Shown here: positions 8,706-16,919 of the stretch, in pieces
How positions within the stretch are numbered: the stretch's first letter is position 1
How the letters are laid out: the number at the start of each line of letters is the position of its first letter
Source: Nocardioides bruguierae
Lineage (GTDB): Bacteria; Actinomycetota; Actinomycetes; Propionibacteriales; Nocardioidaceae
Assembly (NCBI RefSeq): GCF_023656415.1
Contig: NZ_JAMOIL010000017.1
Coordinates: 1 to 64,000, forward strand
Direction of reading: 5' to 3'
Length of the DNA stretch: 64,000 nucleotides
Translations under genes and position numbers: made by a program
Notes under the pieces: model-generated
The model's database searches: none
What the model was told of the DNA's origin: nothing
What the model saw: the letters and a program-made list of their open reading frames with translations, nothing else

Positions 8706-9657
8706 TGGGTCGTGCGGTGGCGAGGCCCCACGCGGTGGCCGCAGCGAGCAGCGCGGCGCCCGCGTCGACCCGGCGCGCGAGGCGGCGGGCCCGGACCAGG
8801 TCGGGAGTGGCCGGCGGCGGGCCGTCGCCCAACAGGTGCCGGTGCTCGGTGCGGGCGTCGTCCCCGGTGCCGTAGACCAGCGTGCCGCCGAGCCGGACGC
8901 CGAGCGCGCCCGCGAAGGCCGCCTCCACCGGCCCGGCGTTGGGACTGGGGTGGCCGGACGCGTCCCGCCGCCAGACCGCCGCGGCCTCGCGGGGGCTGCC
9001 CGCCTCGGTGGGGGCCAGGGCGGTCGCGAGCGCCGCGGTGACCCGGGCGCCGGGCAGGCCCAGGACGTCGTCGAGCCGGGCCGAGGCCCAGCCGAAGCGT
9101 CCGTGCCGGGCGCTGCGGTGGCCGACCATCGCGTCCAGGGTGTTGGCGGTGCGGTGGGCGACCAGGCCCGCGGGCCCGGCGAGAGCGCCCCAGACCAGCG
9201 AGCAGACCACCGCGTCCGAGGTGTTCTCGGCGACGGTCTCGACGCCCGCGCGGGCAACGCCGGCCTCGTCGAGGAACCGGGTGTCGCGGCCGACGACGCG
9301 GGCGACCTGGGTGCGGGCCGCCGGCAGGTCCCCGGCGACCAGGTGCTGCTCCACGGCCGCGACCTCGCGGTCGAGGCTGGTGCCGCCCAGCACGGTCCAG
9401 GTGGCCAGCGCGGTGAACGCGGCCCGGGGCACGGGGTGTCCACGCAGCGCGCGGTCGACCGCCCACGCGGCGGCCGTCGGCACGCCCACGAGCAGCGCGG
9501 TGTACGCGGTGCCGACGGCGCGGCTGTCGCGCCAGGCGGTGCGCTCCAGGCCGTTGCCGACGGCGCCGAACCAGGCCACCGGGTGGTGACGCTGCGGGTC
9601 GCCGAGGAGACGGTCTGTGGCCACGCCGAGCAGGATGCCGATCGCCCGGGCGCTCAT
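8620..9657 (-). CDS. cobD: adenosylcobinamide-phosphate synthase CobD/CbiB
   Basis: 345 residues from ATG 9657. This membrane protein joins aminopropanol phosphate to adenosylcobyric acid. Family motifs are [17 protein letters not shown] at the N-terminus, [15 protein letters not shown] (about 139-153), [10 protein letters not shown] and a [20 protein letters not shown] segment near residue 240. Several hydrophobic stretches support membrane location. The last ~28 residues are almost only Arg, Pro, Thr and Ser and lie inside the overlap with cobK, so this tail may have arisen by loss of an earlier stop codon. It is divergent from cobU with only 29 bases between start codons. Confidence 0.93.
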   Translation of the reverse strand: MSARAIGILLGVATDRLLGDPQRHHPVAWFGAVGNGLERTAWRDSRAVGTAYTALLVGVPTAAAWAVDRALRGHPVPRAAFTALATWTVLGGTSLDREVAAVEQHLVAGDLPAARTQVARVVGRDTRFLDEAGVARAGVETVAENTSDAVVCSLVWGALAGPAGLVAHRTANTLDAMVGHRSARHGRFGWASARLDDVLGLPGARVTAALATALAPTEAGSPREAAAVWRRDASGHPSPNAGPVEAAFAGALGVRLGGTLVYGTGDDARTEHRHLLGDGPPPATPDLVRARRLARRVDAGAALLAAATAWGLATARPIRHRTSPRRSPRPGPTPRPRLRRRPRRG

Positions 9658-9686
9658 GGGCGCCCCCTCTCGTCGCAGGAGAACTC

Positions 9687-10259
9687 ATGAGCAGCAGCAA
9701 CCACGGTGCGCGCCGCGTCCTGGTCACCGGCGGCGTCCGCTCGGGGAAGTCCCGGCACGCCGAGGAGCTCGTGTGCGGCTGGGCCGGCGACGGACCGGTC
9801 GTCTACGTGGCGCCCGGCCCGACGGCCGCGGAGGACCCCGATCCCGATTGGGCCGCGCGGCTCGACGCGCACCGCCGTCGCCGCCCGTCCGCCTGGACGA
9901 CGGTGGAGACCCGCGACCTCGCGGGCGTGCTGCGTGGCGTGCGGGGTGCCGGCGAGCCGGTGCTCGTCGACTGCCTCGGCACGTGGGTGACCGGCATCCT
10001 GGACGAGGAGCAGGCGTGGGACCGTCCGCCCGCCGCGCTGCTGGCGCTGGTCGAGGCGCGCGTGGACGCGACGCTCGCCGCGCTGACGGCGACCGACCGA
10101 CCGGTGCTGCTGGTGACGAACGAGGTGGGCCTCGGGGTGGTGCCCGAGCACCGGTCCGGCCGGGTCTTCCGGGACCTGCTCGGCACCGTCAACCAACGCC
10201 TCGCCACGGCGTGCGAGGAGGTGCACCTGGTGGTCGCCGGGCGCGTCCTCGTGCTCTGA
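9687..10259 (+). CDS. cobU: adenosylcobinamide kinase / guanylyltransferase CobU (CobP)
   Basis: 190 residues from ATG 9687 with AGGAG upstream. A bifunctional enzyme that phosphorylates adenosylcobinamide and transfers GMP to it. Walker A is GGVRSGKS at residues 15-22; also visible are VDCLGTWVTG, VTNEVGLGVVP and RVFRDLLGTVNQRLA, the standard CobU signature. It is transcribed alone. With 29 bases to divergent cobD its promoter must reach into the cobD coding region. It ends 23 bases from convergent cobS. Confidence 0.96.
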   Translation: MSSSNHGARRVLVTGGVRSGKSRHAEELVCGWAGDGPVVYVAPGPTAAEDPDPDWAARLDAHRRRRPSAWTTVETRDLAGVLRGVRGAGEPVLVDCLGTWVTGILDEEQAWDRPPAALLALVEARVDATLAALTATDRPVLLVTNEVGLGVVPEHRSGRVFRDLLGTVNQRLATACEEVHLVVAGRVLVL

Positions 10260-10282
10260 GGCCGTCGGTCCCGGCCGAGCGC

Positions 10283-11113
10283 TCATGCCACGACCGCCGC
10301 GAGACCGACGAGCACGATCGCGCAGGACGCCTCGACGCAGGCGCCCAGGACGTCCCCGGTGATGCCGCCGAGGCGGGCGGTGCAGCGGCGGACCAGCAGG
10401 ACCGAGGCCCCCGCGGCCACCGCGGTGACCAGCAGCGGGCCGAGGGCACCGGACGGCCCGGCCGCGAGCGCGACCAGCGCGAGCAGCAGGGCCCCCAGCG
10501 TCCAGGACCCGACGGCGGCGGCGACCGGCACGGTGCCCGCGACGCCCGCGCCGAGCCCCTCGTGCCGGGCGGACGGGACGGGGCGCGCGCAGCAGGTGGC
10601 GAGTGCGCAGCGAGGGACGAGGACGGCCAGGCCGACGAGCAGCCAGCCGTGCTCGGCGCGCGTCAGGGCCGCGACGCCGGCGGCCTGGAGACCGGCCACG
10701 AGGACGGTGGCGAGGGTGCCCGCCGGTCCCGACGTCCCGGTGCGCATGACCGCCAGCGAGCGCTCGCGGTCGTAGGAGGCGGTGAGGCCGTCGGCGACGT
10801 CGGAGAGACCGTCCCAGTGCAGGGCCCGGGTGCCGAGCGCCAGGGCCGCGACGACGAGCAGGCCGATGGCCGGCGTCGGAAGGCCGAGCGCGCCGCCGAC
10901 GAGGACGACCAGCGCCGCGAGCAGGCCCAGCGGCAGCACCGCGACGGGTGCGAGCACCATCGCGAGGCCGGCGACGCGCGGGTCGAGCCGGGGGACGAGC
11001 GAGGCGCGGCTCGGCGGAGGCACGGGCACCGCGGAGAGGGTGCCGACGGCGAGGAGGAGGGCGTCCCGCACCGACCCCACCCGGGACGGGGTCGCTGCGG
11101 GCCCGCCGGTCAC
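10283..11113 (-). CDS. cobS: adenosylcobinamide-GDP ribazoletransferase (cobalamin synthase) CobS/CobV
   Basis: 276 residues from GTG 11113, which overlaps the cobT stop as GTGA. This polytopic membrane enzyme joins adenosylcobinamide-GDP and alpha-ribazole phosphate, the last assembly step. The HWDGLSDVADGL motif near residue 90 is the acidic metal-binding signature of the family, followed by MRTGTSGPAG and a GGITGDVLGA motif near the C-terminus. Multiple Ala/Leu/Val-rich membrane segments are evident. Last gene of cbtB-cbtA-cobT-cobS. Confidence 0.94.
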   Translation of the reverse strand: MTGGPAATPSRVGSVRDALLLAVGTLSAVPVPPPSRASLVPRLDPRVAGLAMVLAPVAVLPLGLLAALVVLVGGALGLPTPAIGLLVVAALALGTRALHWDGLSDVADGLTASYDRERSLAVMRTGTSGPAGTLATVLVAGLQAAGVAALTRAEHGWLLVGLAVLVPRCALATCCARPVPSARHEGLGAGVAGTVPVAAAVGSWTLGALLLALVALAAGPSGALGPLLVTAVAAGASVLLVRRCTARLGGITGDVLGACVEASCAIVLVGLAAVVA

Positions 11114-12177
11114 GGGAGGACGTCCCCCAGCAGCGCCGTGCCCGCGAGCAGGGCTACCGCGGAGCGGACGACCGGGACGGCCGCCACGGCCCCGCTGCCC
11201 TCGCCCAGCCGCAGGCCCAGGTCGAGCAGCGGCTCGAGCCCGAGCTTCTCCAGGGCCAGCGACTGGGCCGGCTCGGTGGAGCGGTGCCCGGCCGCGAACC
11301 AAGCCGCCGCCCCGGGAGCCAGCGCCTCGGCGGTGAGCGCGCAGGCCACGGACATCAGACCGTCCAGCAGCACCGGGACGCCGGTCGAGGCGGCCTCGAC
11401 GAGGAACCCGACGGCCGCCGCCAGGTCCGACGCGCCGAGGGCGGCGAGCGTGGCGAAGGCGTCGTCGTGGACGTCGAGGGTGCGATCCAGCGCCGCTTGC
11501 ACGACCGCGGTCTTGCGGGCCAGCCCCTCGTCGTCCACGCCGGTCCCGCGGCCGACGACCAGGTCGGCCGGCAGCCCGAGCCGGGCCGCGACGAGCGCCG
11601 CGGCCGGGGTGGTGTTGCCGATGCCCAGGTCGCCCGTCATCAGCAGGCGGCCGCCGGCGGCGACCTCCTCGCGGGCCACGACGCGGCCGGCCTCGAACGC
11701 GGCCGTGGCGTCGTCGTGGCTCAGCGCGTCGACCAGGTGGATGGCGCCGCTGCCGCGGGTGACCTTGTGGTCGCGCACCGCAGCGGGGGCGCCGTCGAGG
11801 TCGTCGTCCACGCCGACGTCGAGCACCCGGACGCTCACTCCGTGCGCGGCGGCGAGCGTCGAGACGCCGGACCGGCCGGCGACGACTAGGTGGACCATCG
11901 CGGGCGTGATCGCGGCGGGGTAGGCAGAGACGCCGTGGGCGCTCACGCCGTGGTCCCCGGCGAGGACGACGAGGCGCACCTCGCCGGGCCCGTCGAGCAG
12001 CGGCGGGGGCACCGACCCGAGGGCTGCGGAGGCCCAGACGGCGAGGTCGCCCAGCCGTCCGAGCGCGCCCGCGGGCGTGGCCAGGCCGGCCAGCCGGTCG
12101 GCCGCCAGGCCGGCGACCACCGGCTCCGGCGGGGCGACCGGCCCGAGCGGCCCGAGCAGTGCGGGGGAGGCGGTCAC
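11110..12177 (-). CDS. cobT: nicotinate-nucleotide-dimethylbenzimidazole phosphoribosyltransferase CobT
   Basis: 355 residues from GTG 12177, overlapping the cbtA stop as GTGA; a longer in-frame reading upstream is only cbtA antisense. It makes alpha-ribazole phosphate from DMB (supplied by BluB, gene at 21747) and nicotinate mononucleotide. Family segments: LVVLAGDHGVSAHGVSAYP, MTGDLGIGNTTPAAALVA, VGRGTGVDDEGLARK, and LRLGEGSGA carrying the catalytic glutamate near the C-terminus. This is the phosphoribosyltransferase, not the VWA chelatase subunit that shares the name. Confidence 0.96.
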   Translation of the reverse strand: MTASPALLGPLGPVAPPEPVVAGLAADRLAGLATPAGALGRLGDLAVWASAALGSVPPPLLDGPGEVRLVVLAGDHGVSAHGVSAYPAAITPAMVHLVVAGRSGVSTLAAAHGVSVRVLDVGVDDDLDGAPAAVRDHKVTRGSGAIHLVDALSHDDATAAFEAGRVVAREEVAAGGRLLMTGDLGIGNTTPAAALVAARLGLPADLVVGRGTGVDDEGLARKTAVVQAALDRTLDVHDDAFATLAALGASDLAAAVGFLVEAASTGVPVLLDGLMSVACALTAEALAPGAAAWFAAGHRSTEPAQSLALEKLGLEPLLDLGLRLGEGSGAVAAVPVVRSAVALLAGTALLGDVLP

Positions 12178-12980
12178 AGGCCGGCCGCCAGCTCGCGTCG
12201 TGCCGCGGTCCCGGACGCCTGCCGGTGCAGGGCGCCGACGGCGCCGGTGAGGGCCGTGCCGAGCACCGCCCACAGCGTGGCCAGGGTGACGAGCGAGGCG
12301 GTGCGGAACTCCCACAGCGTCGAGGCGGGGAAGTCGCCCACCTCGTCCACCGTCGGCATGACGGCGCCGACCGCGACGACGACCGCGAGGTAGCCCAGCG
12401 TGCAGGCGACGACGGCCGCGAAGGCGCCGTGCCGGCGCGCCAGGCGCACCGCCAGGACGACGGCGGCGACCGCCGCCACCAGCGAGATGCCGGCGAAGCC
12501 GAAGTAGCCGGCCGTCCGGATGCCGATGGTGTCGCCGGACCCGACGGCCGGCGGGTTGGCCGGGTACCTCCAGAACGGGACGAGGGCGAACGCGACGAAG
12601 CCGACCAGGCTGACGACCGCGGTGGACTGGGCGGGCGTCAGCGAGCCCGTCCGCCCGGCAGAGGCAGCCGCCGCGATCGCGACGAGGCCGCCGAGGGCGA
12701 GACCGGCGCAGACGGTGGCCAGGCCCAGCCCGACGGTGCTCTGGACGGACCGGGGGACGAGGGCGTCCTCGCCGTGGGAGTGCGAGTGCTCCTCGGTCGC
12801 GGCCGCGCCGGCCGTCTCTTCGGAGTCGTGGCTGTGCGTGTGCGTGCTCTCGGCGCTGGTCTCGAGTGCGATGGCTCGCTCGACGGAGGGCTCACCGACG
12901 GTCCACGCCACCGCGAAAGTGACGAGACCGGCGAGGAGCCCGGCGAGGAGCCCGCGGACCAGGAAGGCGCGGGCGGTCAT
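12174..12980 (-). CDS. cbtA: cobalt transporter subunit CbtA
   Basis: 268 residues. An N-terminal membrane segment is followed by a histidine-rich soluble loop with HTHSH at 47-51 and HSHSH at 65-69 separated by acidic residues, a plausible Co2+ trap. Four to five more hydrophobic helices follow. Together with the adjacent CbtB it matches the predicted B12-regulated cobalt uptake system CbtAB. It lies 9 bases after cbtB and is coupled to cobT by GTGA. Riboswitch control of the operon supports a cobalt supply role. Confidence 0.9.
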   Translation of the reverse strand: MTARAFLVRGLLAGLLAGLVTFAVAWTVGEPSVERAIALETSAESTHTHSHDSEETAGAAATEEHSHSHGEDALVPRSVQSTVGLGLATVCAGLALGGLVAIAAAASAGRTGSLTPAQSTAVVSLVGFVAFALVPFWRYPANPPAVGSGDTIGIRTAGYFGFAGISLVAAVAAVVLAVRLARRHGAFAAVVACTLGYLAVVVAVGAVMPTVDEVGDFPASTLWEFRTASLVTLATLWAVLGTALTGAVGALHRQASGTAARRELAAGL

Positions 12981-12989
12981 GTCCGCGCC

Positions 12990-13226
12990 TCAGTGGCAGG
13001 GGTAGCCGAGCAGGTGACGGCCGTCGTGCACGAGCTCGTGCACGAAGGAGCCCGCCGGCAGCGAGACGGCGCCCTGGTCAGCGCCGACGAAGAACAGCAG
13101 GAGGAGGCCGAGGAGGCCGAGGAAGAAGGCCCAGGGGGCGAGCTCGCGGAGCGGGACCGCGACGGTCTCCGGGGCGAGTGCGGGGCCGGCGACGGTGGTG
13201 CCGGCGAGAGAGGTCGACTGCGACAT
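12990..13226 (-). CDS. cbtB: cobalt transporter subunit CbtB
   Basis: 78 residues with one transmembrane helix (about 31-48) and a C-terminal histidine motif, H63, H67, H71 and H78 within FVHELVHDGRHLLGYPCH, the conserved mark of CbtB. It starts at ATG 13226 with GAGGAGG just upstream, below a minus-strand cobalamin riboswitch. The two subunits are thought to form the cobalt permease; the division of labour is not established. Confidence 0.92.
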   Translation of the reverse strand: MSQSTSLAGTTVAGPALAPETVAVPLRELAPWAFFLGLLGLLLLFFVGADQGAVSLPAGSFVHELVHDGRHLLGYPCH

Positions 13227-13257
13227 GAGTCCTCCTCAGGGATGAGTGCGTCCCTGT

Positions 13258-13405
13258 TCGATGGGGTGGAAGCGGACCTTCGGGTCTGACTTCCGCCCCA
13301 CTGGTCCCCGGTCGTGCCGGAGCCAGGAGGACGGTCACAGTAGCGCGACTGTGTCGGAATCCCACCGACTTCCTCGTGCCCGCCGAGGCAGCCTAGGGCA
13401 CGACC
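13258..13405 (-). ncRNA. cobalamin riboswitch upstream of cbtB
   Basis: Read on the minus strand the leader contains GAGGAAGTCGGTGGGATTCC, then GACACAGTCGCGCTACTGTG (the conserved CTACTGTG box; plus-strand complement around 13335-13360), and downstream GGAAGTCAGACCCGAAGGTC, the usual 3' side of the B12 element. It ends a few dozen bases before the cbtB Shine-Dalgarno. It lies back to back with the plus-strand riboswitch of cobG. Boundaries are approximate. Confidence 0.87.
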
Positions 13406-13499
13406 GGGGCACGTGCCCACAGGGTCCTCCGTCCGGATGCCCTGGACGGTGCGTGAGGACCGGACCCCCGGGAGGCGCCCCCGGTGAGAGGCGTGGCGA

Positions 13500-13665
13500 G
13501 AGGTGTAGCGTGCTGTCCGCCAGCGACGGGAACCCGGTGAGAGTCCGGGACTGACGCGCAGCGGTGTGGGTGACGGGCCGGGCACGACGCCACTGGGGGA
13601 GACCCTGGGAAGGCGCCCGGTTCGAGTGATCCCGAGTCCGAAGACCTGCTGGTCCTTGCGGCACC
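13500..13665 (+). ncRNA. cobalamin riboswitch upstream of cobG
   Basis: Core motifs in order are GGGAACCCGGTGAGAGTCCG (about 13526), GACTGACGCGCAGCGGTGTG, ACGCCACTG (about 13588) and GAGTCCGAAGACCTGCTGG (13634-13652), matching the long-form actinobacterial B12 riboswitch. CCAGC near the 5' end can pair with GCTGG at the 3' end as the closing stem. It controls cobG-cobH-cobIJ-cobM. Boundaries are approximate. Confidence 0.93.
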
Positions 13666-13722
13666 CGCCGCGAGGTCGACTGAGGGCTTCGCGCACGAGC
13701 CCCGGACCTCCCGAGGAGCCTC

Positions 13723-14676
13723 GTGGTCACCCCTGCTGCACCCTCCGTCCGCTCTGCCGGCACCACCCGGGTCCGGCGTGACCTCTGCCCGGCGGTGTCG
13801 CGGCCGTGGCCCGCCACCGACGGGCTCCTGGTCCGGCTGCGCCTCGTCGGCGGCCTGCTCCCCGCCCGCGCCCTGGGGTCGCTCTCGGAGGCGGCCGACC
13901 GCTTCGGTGACGGCGCCGTGTACCTCACCGGTCGCGCGAACCTGCAGGTCCGCGGACTGCCCGCCGGGAGGGAGGGTGGCCTGGCTCCGGCTGCCGACCG
14001 CGCGCTGCGGGCCACGGGACTGGTGCCTCACCCCGCGCACGAGCTGGCTCGCAACGTCCTGGTGTCGCCGCTGTCGGGCCTCGTCGGCGGCCGCGCCGAC
14101 CTGCGTCCCGTCGCCGCGGCGCTCGACGCGGCGATCGTGGCCGACCACGCCCTCGCGGCGCTGCCCGGCCGCTTCCTGCACGTCCTCGACGACGGGCGTG
14201 GCGACGTCCTCCCCCGGGGAGGAGACCTGAGCCTGGTGGCCCTCGACGACGTCCGGTGCCAGGTGCGCGCGGGCTCGACGTGGGGCCCGGTGGTCCCCTT
14301 GGACCGGGCCGCCGAGGTCCTGGTCGCGCTCGCCCGGGCGTTCCTGGAGTCCCGCGGGGACGGCCCCACGGCGCCCTGGCACGTCGACGAGCTGCCGGGC
14401 GGCGGCGCCGCGCTCGTGACTCCGTCCGCCCCCGACCCCCGGGCCGAGGTCGCGTCACCGCCGCTGCCGTTCGGCCTCGTCCGGGCGCGCGGCACGGGTG
14501 CCGCGGTGGTGGACCACGTGGAGGCGCCCGACGGCCTGCTGGACGCCGCGGCGGTCGGCGGGCTCGTCAGCCGTGGTGACGTCCTCGTGGTCACGCCCTG
14601 GCGGGGGGTCCTGGCGCCGCCGGGTCCGCCGGGTCCGGCCCGTCCGGCCGCCCGCTCGACGGAGGAGGACCGATGA
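13723..14676 (+). CDS. cobG: precorrin-3B synthase CobG, C-terminally short
   Basis: 317 residues from GTG 13723 (GAGGAG upstream). CobG is a sulfite/nitrite-reductase-like monooxygenase that makes precorrin-3B using a siroheme-type Fe-S centre. The N-terminal part is typical: RDLCPAVSRPWPATDGLLVR, GDGAVYLTGRANLQVRGLP, ARNVLVSPLSG and LPGRFLHVLDDGRGDV. The protein ends soon after VLVVTPWRGVL, and family members normally continue for another 80-100 residues with the CTGRPGCAKS-like cysteine region. Only two cysteines are present and no Fe-S motif. The stop overlaps cobH (ATGA), leaving no room for the missing part in another frame. Function is therefore uncertain although position and riboswitch fit. 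Confidence 0.8.
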   Translation: MVTPAAPSVRSAGTTRVRRDLCPAVSRPWPATDGLLVRLRLVGGLLPARALGSLSEAADRFGDGAVYLTGRANLQVRGLPAGREGGLAPAADRALRATGLVPHPAHELARNVLVSPLSGLVGGRADLRPVAAALDAAIVADHALAALPGRFLHVLDDGRGDVLPRGGDLSLVALDDVRCQVRAGSTWGPVVPLDRAAEVLVALARAFLESRGDGPTAPWHVDELPGGGAALVTPSAPDPRAEVASPPLPFGLVRARGTGAAVVDHVEAPDGLLDAAAVGGLVSRGDVLVVTPWRGVLAPPGPPGPARPAARSTEEDR

Positions 14677-15359
14677 CGGCACGCACCGACGGCTCGAGGG
14701 GGCCGCAGGCCCCGACGCGACACTACGAGTACGCCACCAGTGGACCGGCGATCTACCTCGAGTCCTTCGCCACCATCCGCCGGGAGGCCGACCTGTCGCT
14801 GGTGCCGCCGTCGGCCGAGCGGCTGGCGGTGCGGATGGTGCACGGCTCGGGCCAGGTCGACCTCGTCCCGGACCTCGTCGTCCACCCCGACCTCGTCCCG
14901 GCCGCCCGCGCCGCGCTGGACGCCGGCGCGCCTGTCCTGTGCGACGCGCGGATGGTCGCGATGGGCGTCACCGCCTCTCGGCTGCCCGCCGAGAACGAGG
15001 TGCTCTGCCGGCTCACCGACCCGGCCGTCCCGGAGCTGGCCGCGCGGTGGGGCACGACCCGCAGTGCCGCAGCGGTCTCGCTGTGGCCGGACCGGCTCGA
15101 GGGGGCGGTGGTGGCCATCGGCAACGCCCCGACGGCGCTGTTCCACCTGCTGGAGATGCTCGTGGACGGCGCGCCCCGGCCGGCCGCGATCGTCGGCTGC
15201 CCGGTGGGCTTCATCGGCGCGGCGGAGTCCAAACAGGCGCTGGTGGACCTGCGCGAGCAGCACGGCATCGACGTCCCCTTCGTGACGGTGCGGGGGCGCC
15301 GTGGCGGGTCGGCGATCGCGTCCTCGGCGGTCAACGCCCTGGCCCAGGAGGCCGAGTGA
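14673..15359 (+). CDS. cobH: precorrin-8X methylmutase CobH
   Basis: 228 residues. It moves the C-11 methyl group to C-12, forming hydrogenobyrinic acid. Motifs: RMVHGSGQVDL near residue 53 with the catalytic histidine, APVLCDARMVAMGV, VVAIGNAPTALF and AAIVGCPVGFIGAAESK. The ATG overlaps the cobG stop, and the stop overlaps the GTG of cobIJ. Confidence 0.96.
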   Translation: MTARTDGSRGPQAPTRHYEYATSGPAIYLESFATIRREADLSLVPPSAERLAVRMVHGSGQVDLVPDLVVHPDLVPAARAALDAGAPVLCDARMVAMGVTASRLPAENEVLCRLTDPAVPELAARWGTTRSAAAVSLWPDRLEGAVVAIGNAPTALFHLLEMLVDGAPRPAAIVGCPVGFIGAAESKQALVDLREQHGIDVPFVTVRGRRGGSAIASSAVNALAQEAE

Positions 15360-16909
15360 GCGCCCCCGGCTCCGGGACGGCGCCCCGGCCCGGCCGCCTC
15401 TGGGGCGTCGGCGTCGGACCGGGCGACCCCGAGCTCGTCACGCTCAAGGCCGCGCGGCTCATCGGGTCCGCGGACGTCGTCGCCTACCACTCGGGCGTCG
15501 GCAAGCCGTCGAACGCGCGGGCCGTCGCGGCCGACCTGATCCCGGCGTCCGCGACCGAGGAGTGCCTCACGTACCCGGTCACGACGGGCCGCACCGACCA
15601 CCCGGGCGGCTACGCGGGCGCTCTGGAGGACTTCTACGTCGAGGCCGCCGGTCGCCTCGCGGCCCATCTCGAGGTAGGCCGCGACGTGGTGGTGCTCGCC
15701 GAGGGCGACCCGCTCTTCTACGGCTCGTTCATGTACCTGCACGACCGGCTCGCCGAGCGGTTCGAGACCACCGTCGTGCCTGGCGTGCCCGCGTTCGCGG
15801 CCGCCACCGCGACGGTGGCGTGGCCGCTGGTGAGGCAGACCGACGTCCTCGCCGTGCTGCCCGGCACCCTGCCCGAGGCGGAGCTCGCGCGCCGCCTGGC
15901 CGACACCGAGGGGGCGGTGATCATGAAGCTCGGCCGGACGTTCCCCGCCGTGCGTCGTGCGCTCGAGGCCGCCGGGCGGCTCGACCACGCGATGTACGTC
16001 GAGCGGGCCTCCACCGACGTCGAGCGGCGGATGCCCGTGCGGGACGTGGACCCCACCTCGGTGCCGTACTTCTCGATCATCGTCGTCACCGGCGACTCGC
16101 TGCACGGGGCCGGACGACGCCCCGCGACCGCGCCCGCCGCAGCGCCAGCGACCCCTGCCGAGCGGACCGGCGCGGACGTGGCAGAGCTGCTCGTCGTCGG
16201 CCTCGGCCCCGGCCCGGATGGCTGGCTCACGGCGGAGGCCACCGCGGCCTTGGCGCAGGTCGACCACGTGGTCGGCTACGCGCCCTACGTGCACCGGGTG
16301 CCGCAGCGCGCGGGGCTGACCCGGCACGCGTCCGGCAACGGCGTGGAGATCGACCGGGCCCGTGACGCGCTCGACCTCGCGCTGGCCGGCGAGCGGGTGG
16401 CGGTCGTGAGCGGCGGGGACGCCGGGGTGTTCGGGATGGCCACCGCCGTCCTGGAGGCCGCTGAGGACCCGCGCTACGCGGCCGTGCCCGTCCGGGTGCT
16501 GCCGGGGGTGAGCGCGATCCAGGCGGTCGCGGCCCGCGCGGGCGCGCCGATCGGCGGAGACTTCGCGGTGCTCTCGCTCTCGGACCGGCTCAAGCCCTGG
16601 GCGGTCGTCGAGCGGCGGCTGCGCGCGTTGTCCGAGGCCGACATGGTCGTCGGCATCTACAACCCGGCCTCGCGCAGCCGCACCGAGCAGGTGGTGCGTG
16701 CGCAGAAGCTGCTCCTGGAGCACCGCGACCCCGACACCGTCGTCGTGGTGGGGCGGGACGTCGGTCGGGCCGAGGAGTCCCTGGAGGTCACCACGCTCGG
16801 GGCGCTCGACGCGGAGGCGATCGACATGAAGTGCCTGCTGCTGGTCGGGGCGTCGCACACGCGCGTGGACGCGGCCGGCCGCGTGTGGACGCCGCGGTGG
16901 ATCCGGTGA
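15356..16909 (+). CDS. cobJ: fused precorrin-2 C20-methyltransferase / precorrin-3B C17-methyltransferase CobIJ
   Basis: 517 residues from GTG 15356. Two tetrapyrrole-methylase domains lie in tandem. Residues ~15-245 are CobI (WGVGVGPGDPELVTLKAARL, LAEGDPLFYGSFMY, VVPGVPAFAAA). Residues ~277-517 are CobJ (VVGLGPGPDGWLTAEA, VVSGGDAGVFGMA, LPGVSAIQAVAARAGAPIGG, GIYNPASRSR). An Ala/Pro linker joins them. CobI-CobJ fusion is common in actinobacteria and channels precorrin-2 towards ring contraction. CobJ needs precorrin-3B, so the short CobG upstream matters here. Co-translated with cobH. Confidence 0.95.
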   Translation: MSAPGSGTAPRPGRLWGVGVGPGDPELVTLKAARLIGSADVVAYHSGVGKPSNARAVAADLIPASATEECLTYPVTTGRTDHPGGYAGALEDFYVEAAGRLAAHLEVGRDVVVLAEGDPLFYGSFMYLHDRLAERFETTVVPGVPAFAAATATVAWPLVRQTDVLAVLPGTLPEAELARRLADTEGAVIMKLGRTFPAVRRALEAAGRLDHAMYVERASTDVERRMPVRDVDPTSVPYFSIIVVTGDSLHGAGRRPATAPAAAPATPAERTGADVAELLVVGLGPGPDGWLTAEATAALAQVDHVVGYAPYVHRVPQRAGLTRHASGNGVEIDRARDALDLALAGERVAVVSGGDAGVFGMATAVLEAAEDPRYAAVPVRVLPGVSAIQAVAARAGAPIGGDFAVLSLSDRLKPWAVVERRLRALSEADMVVGIYNPASRSRTEQVVRAQKLLLEHRDPDTVVVVGRDVGRAEESLEVTTLGALDAEAIDMKCLLLVGASHTRVDAAGRVWTPRWIR

Positions 16910-16919
16910 GGTGGGTGCG

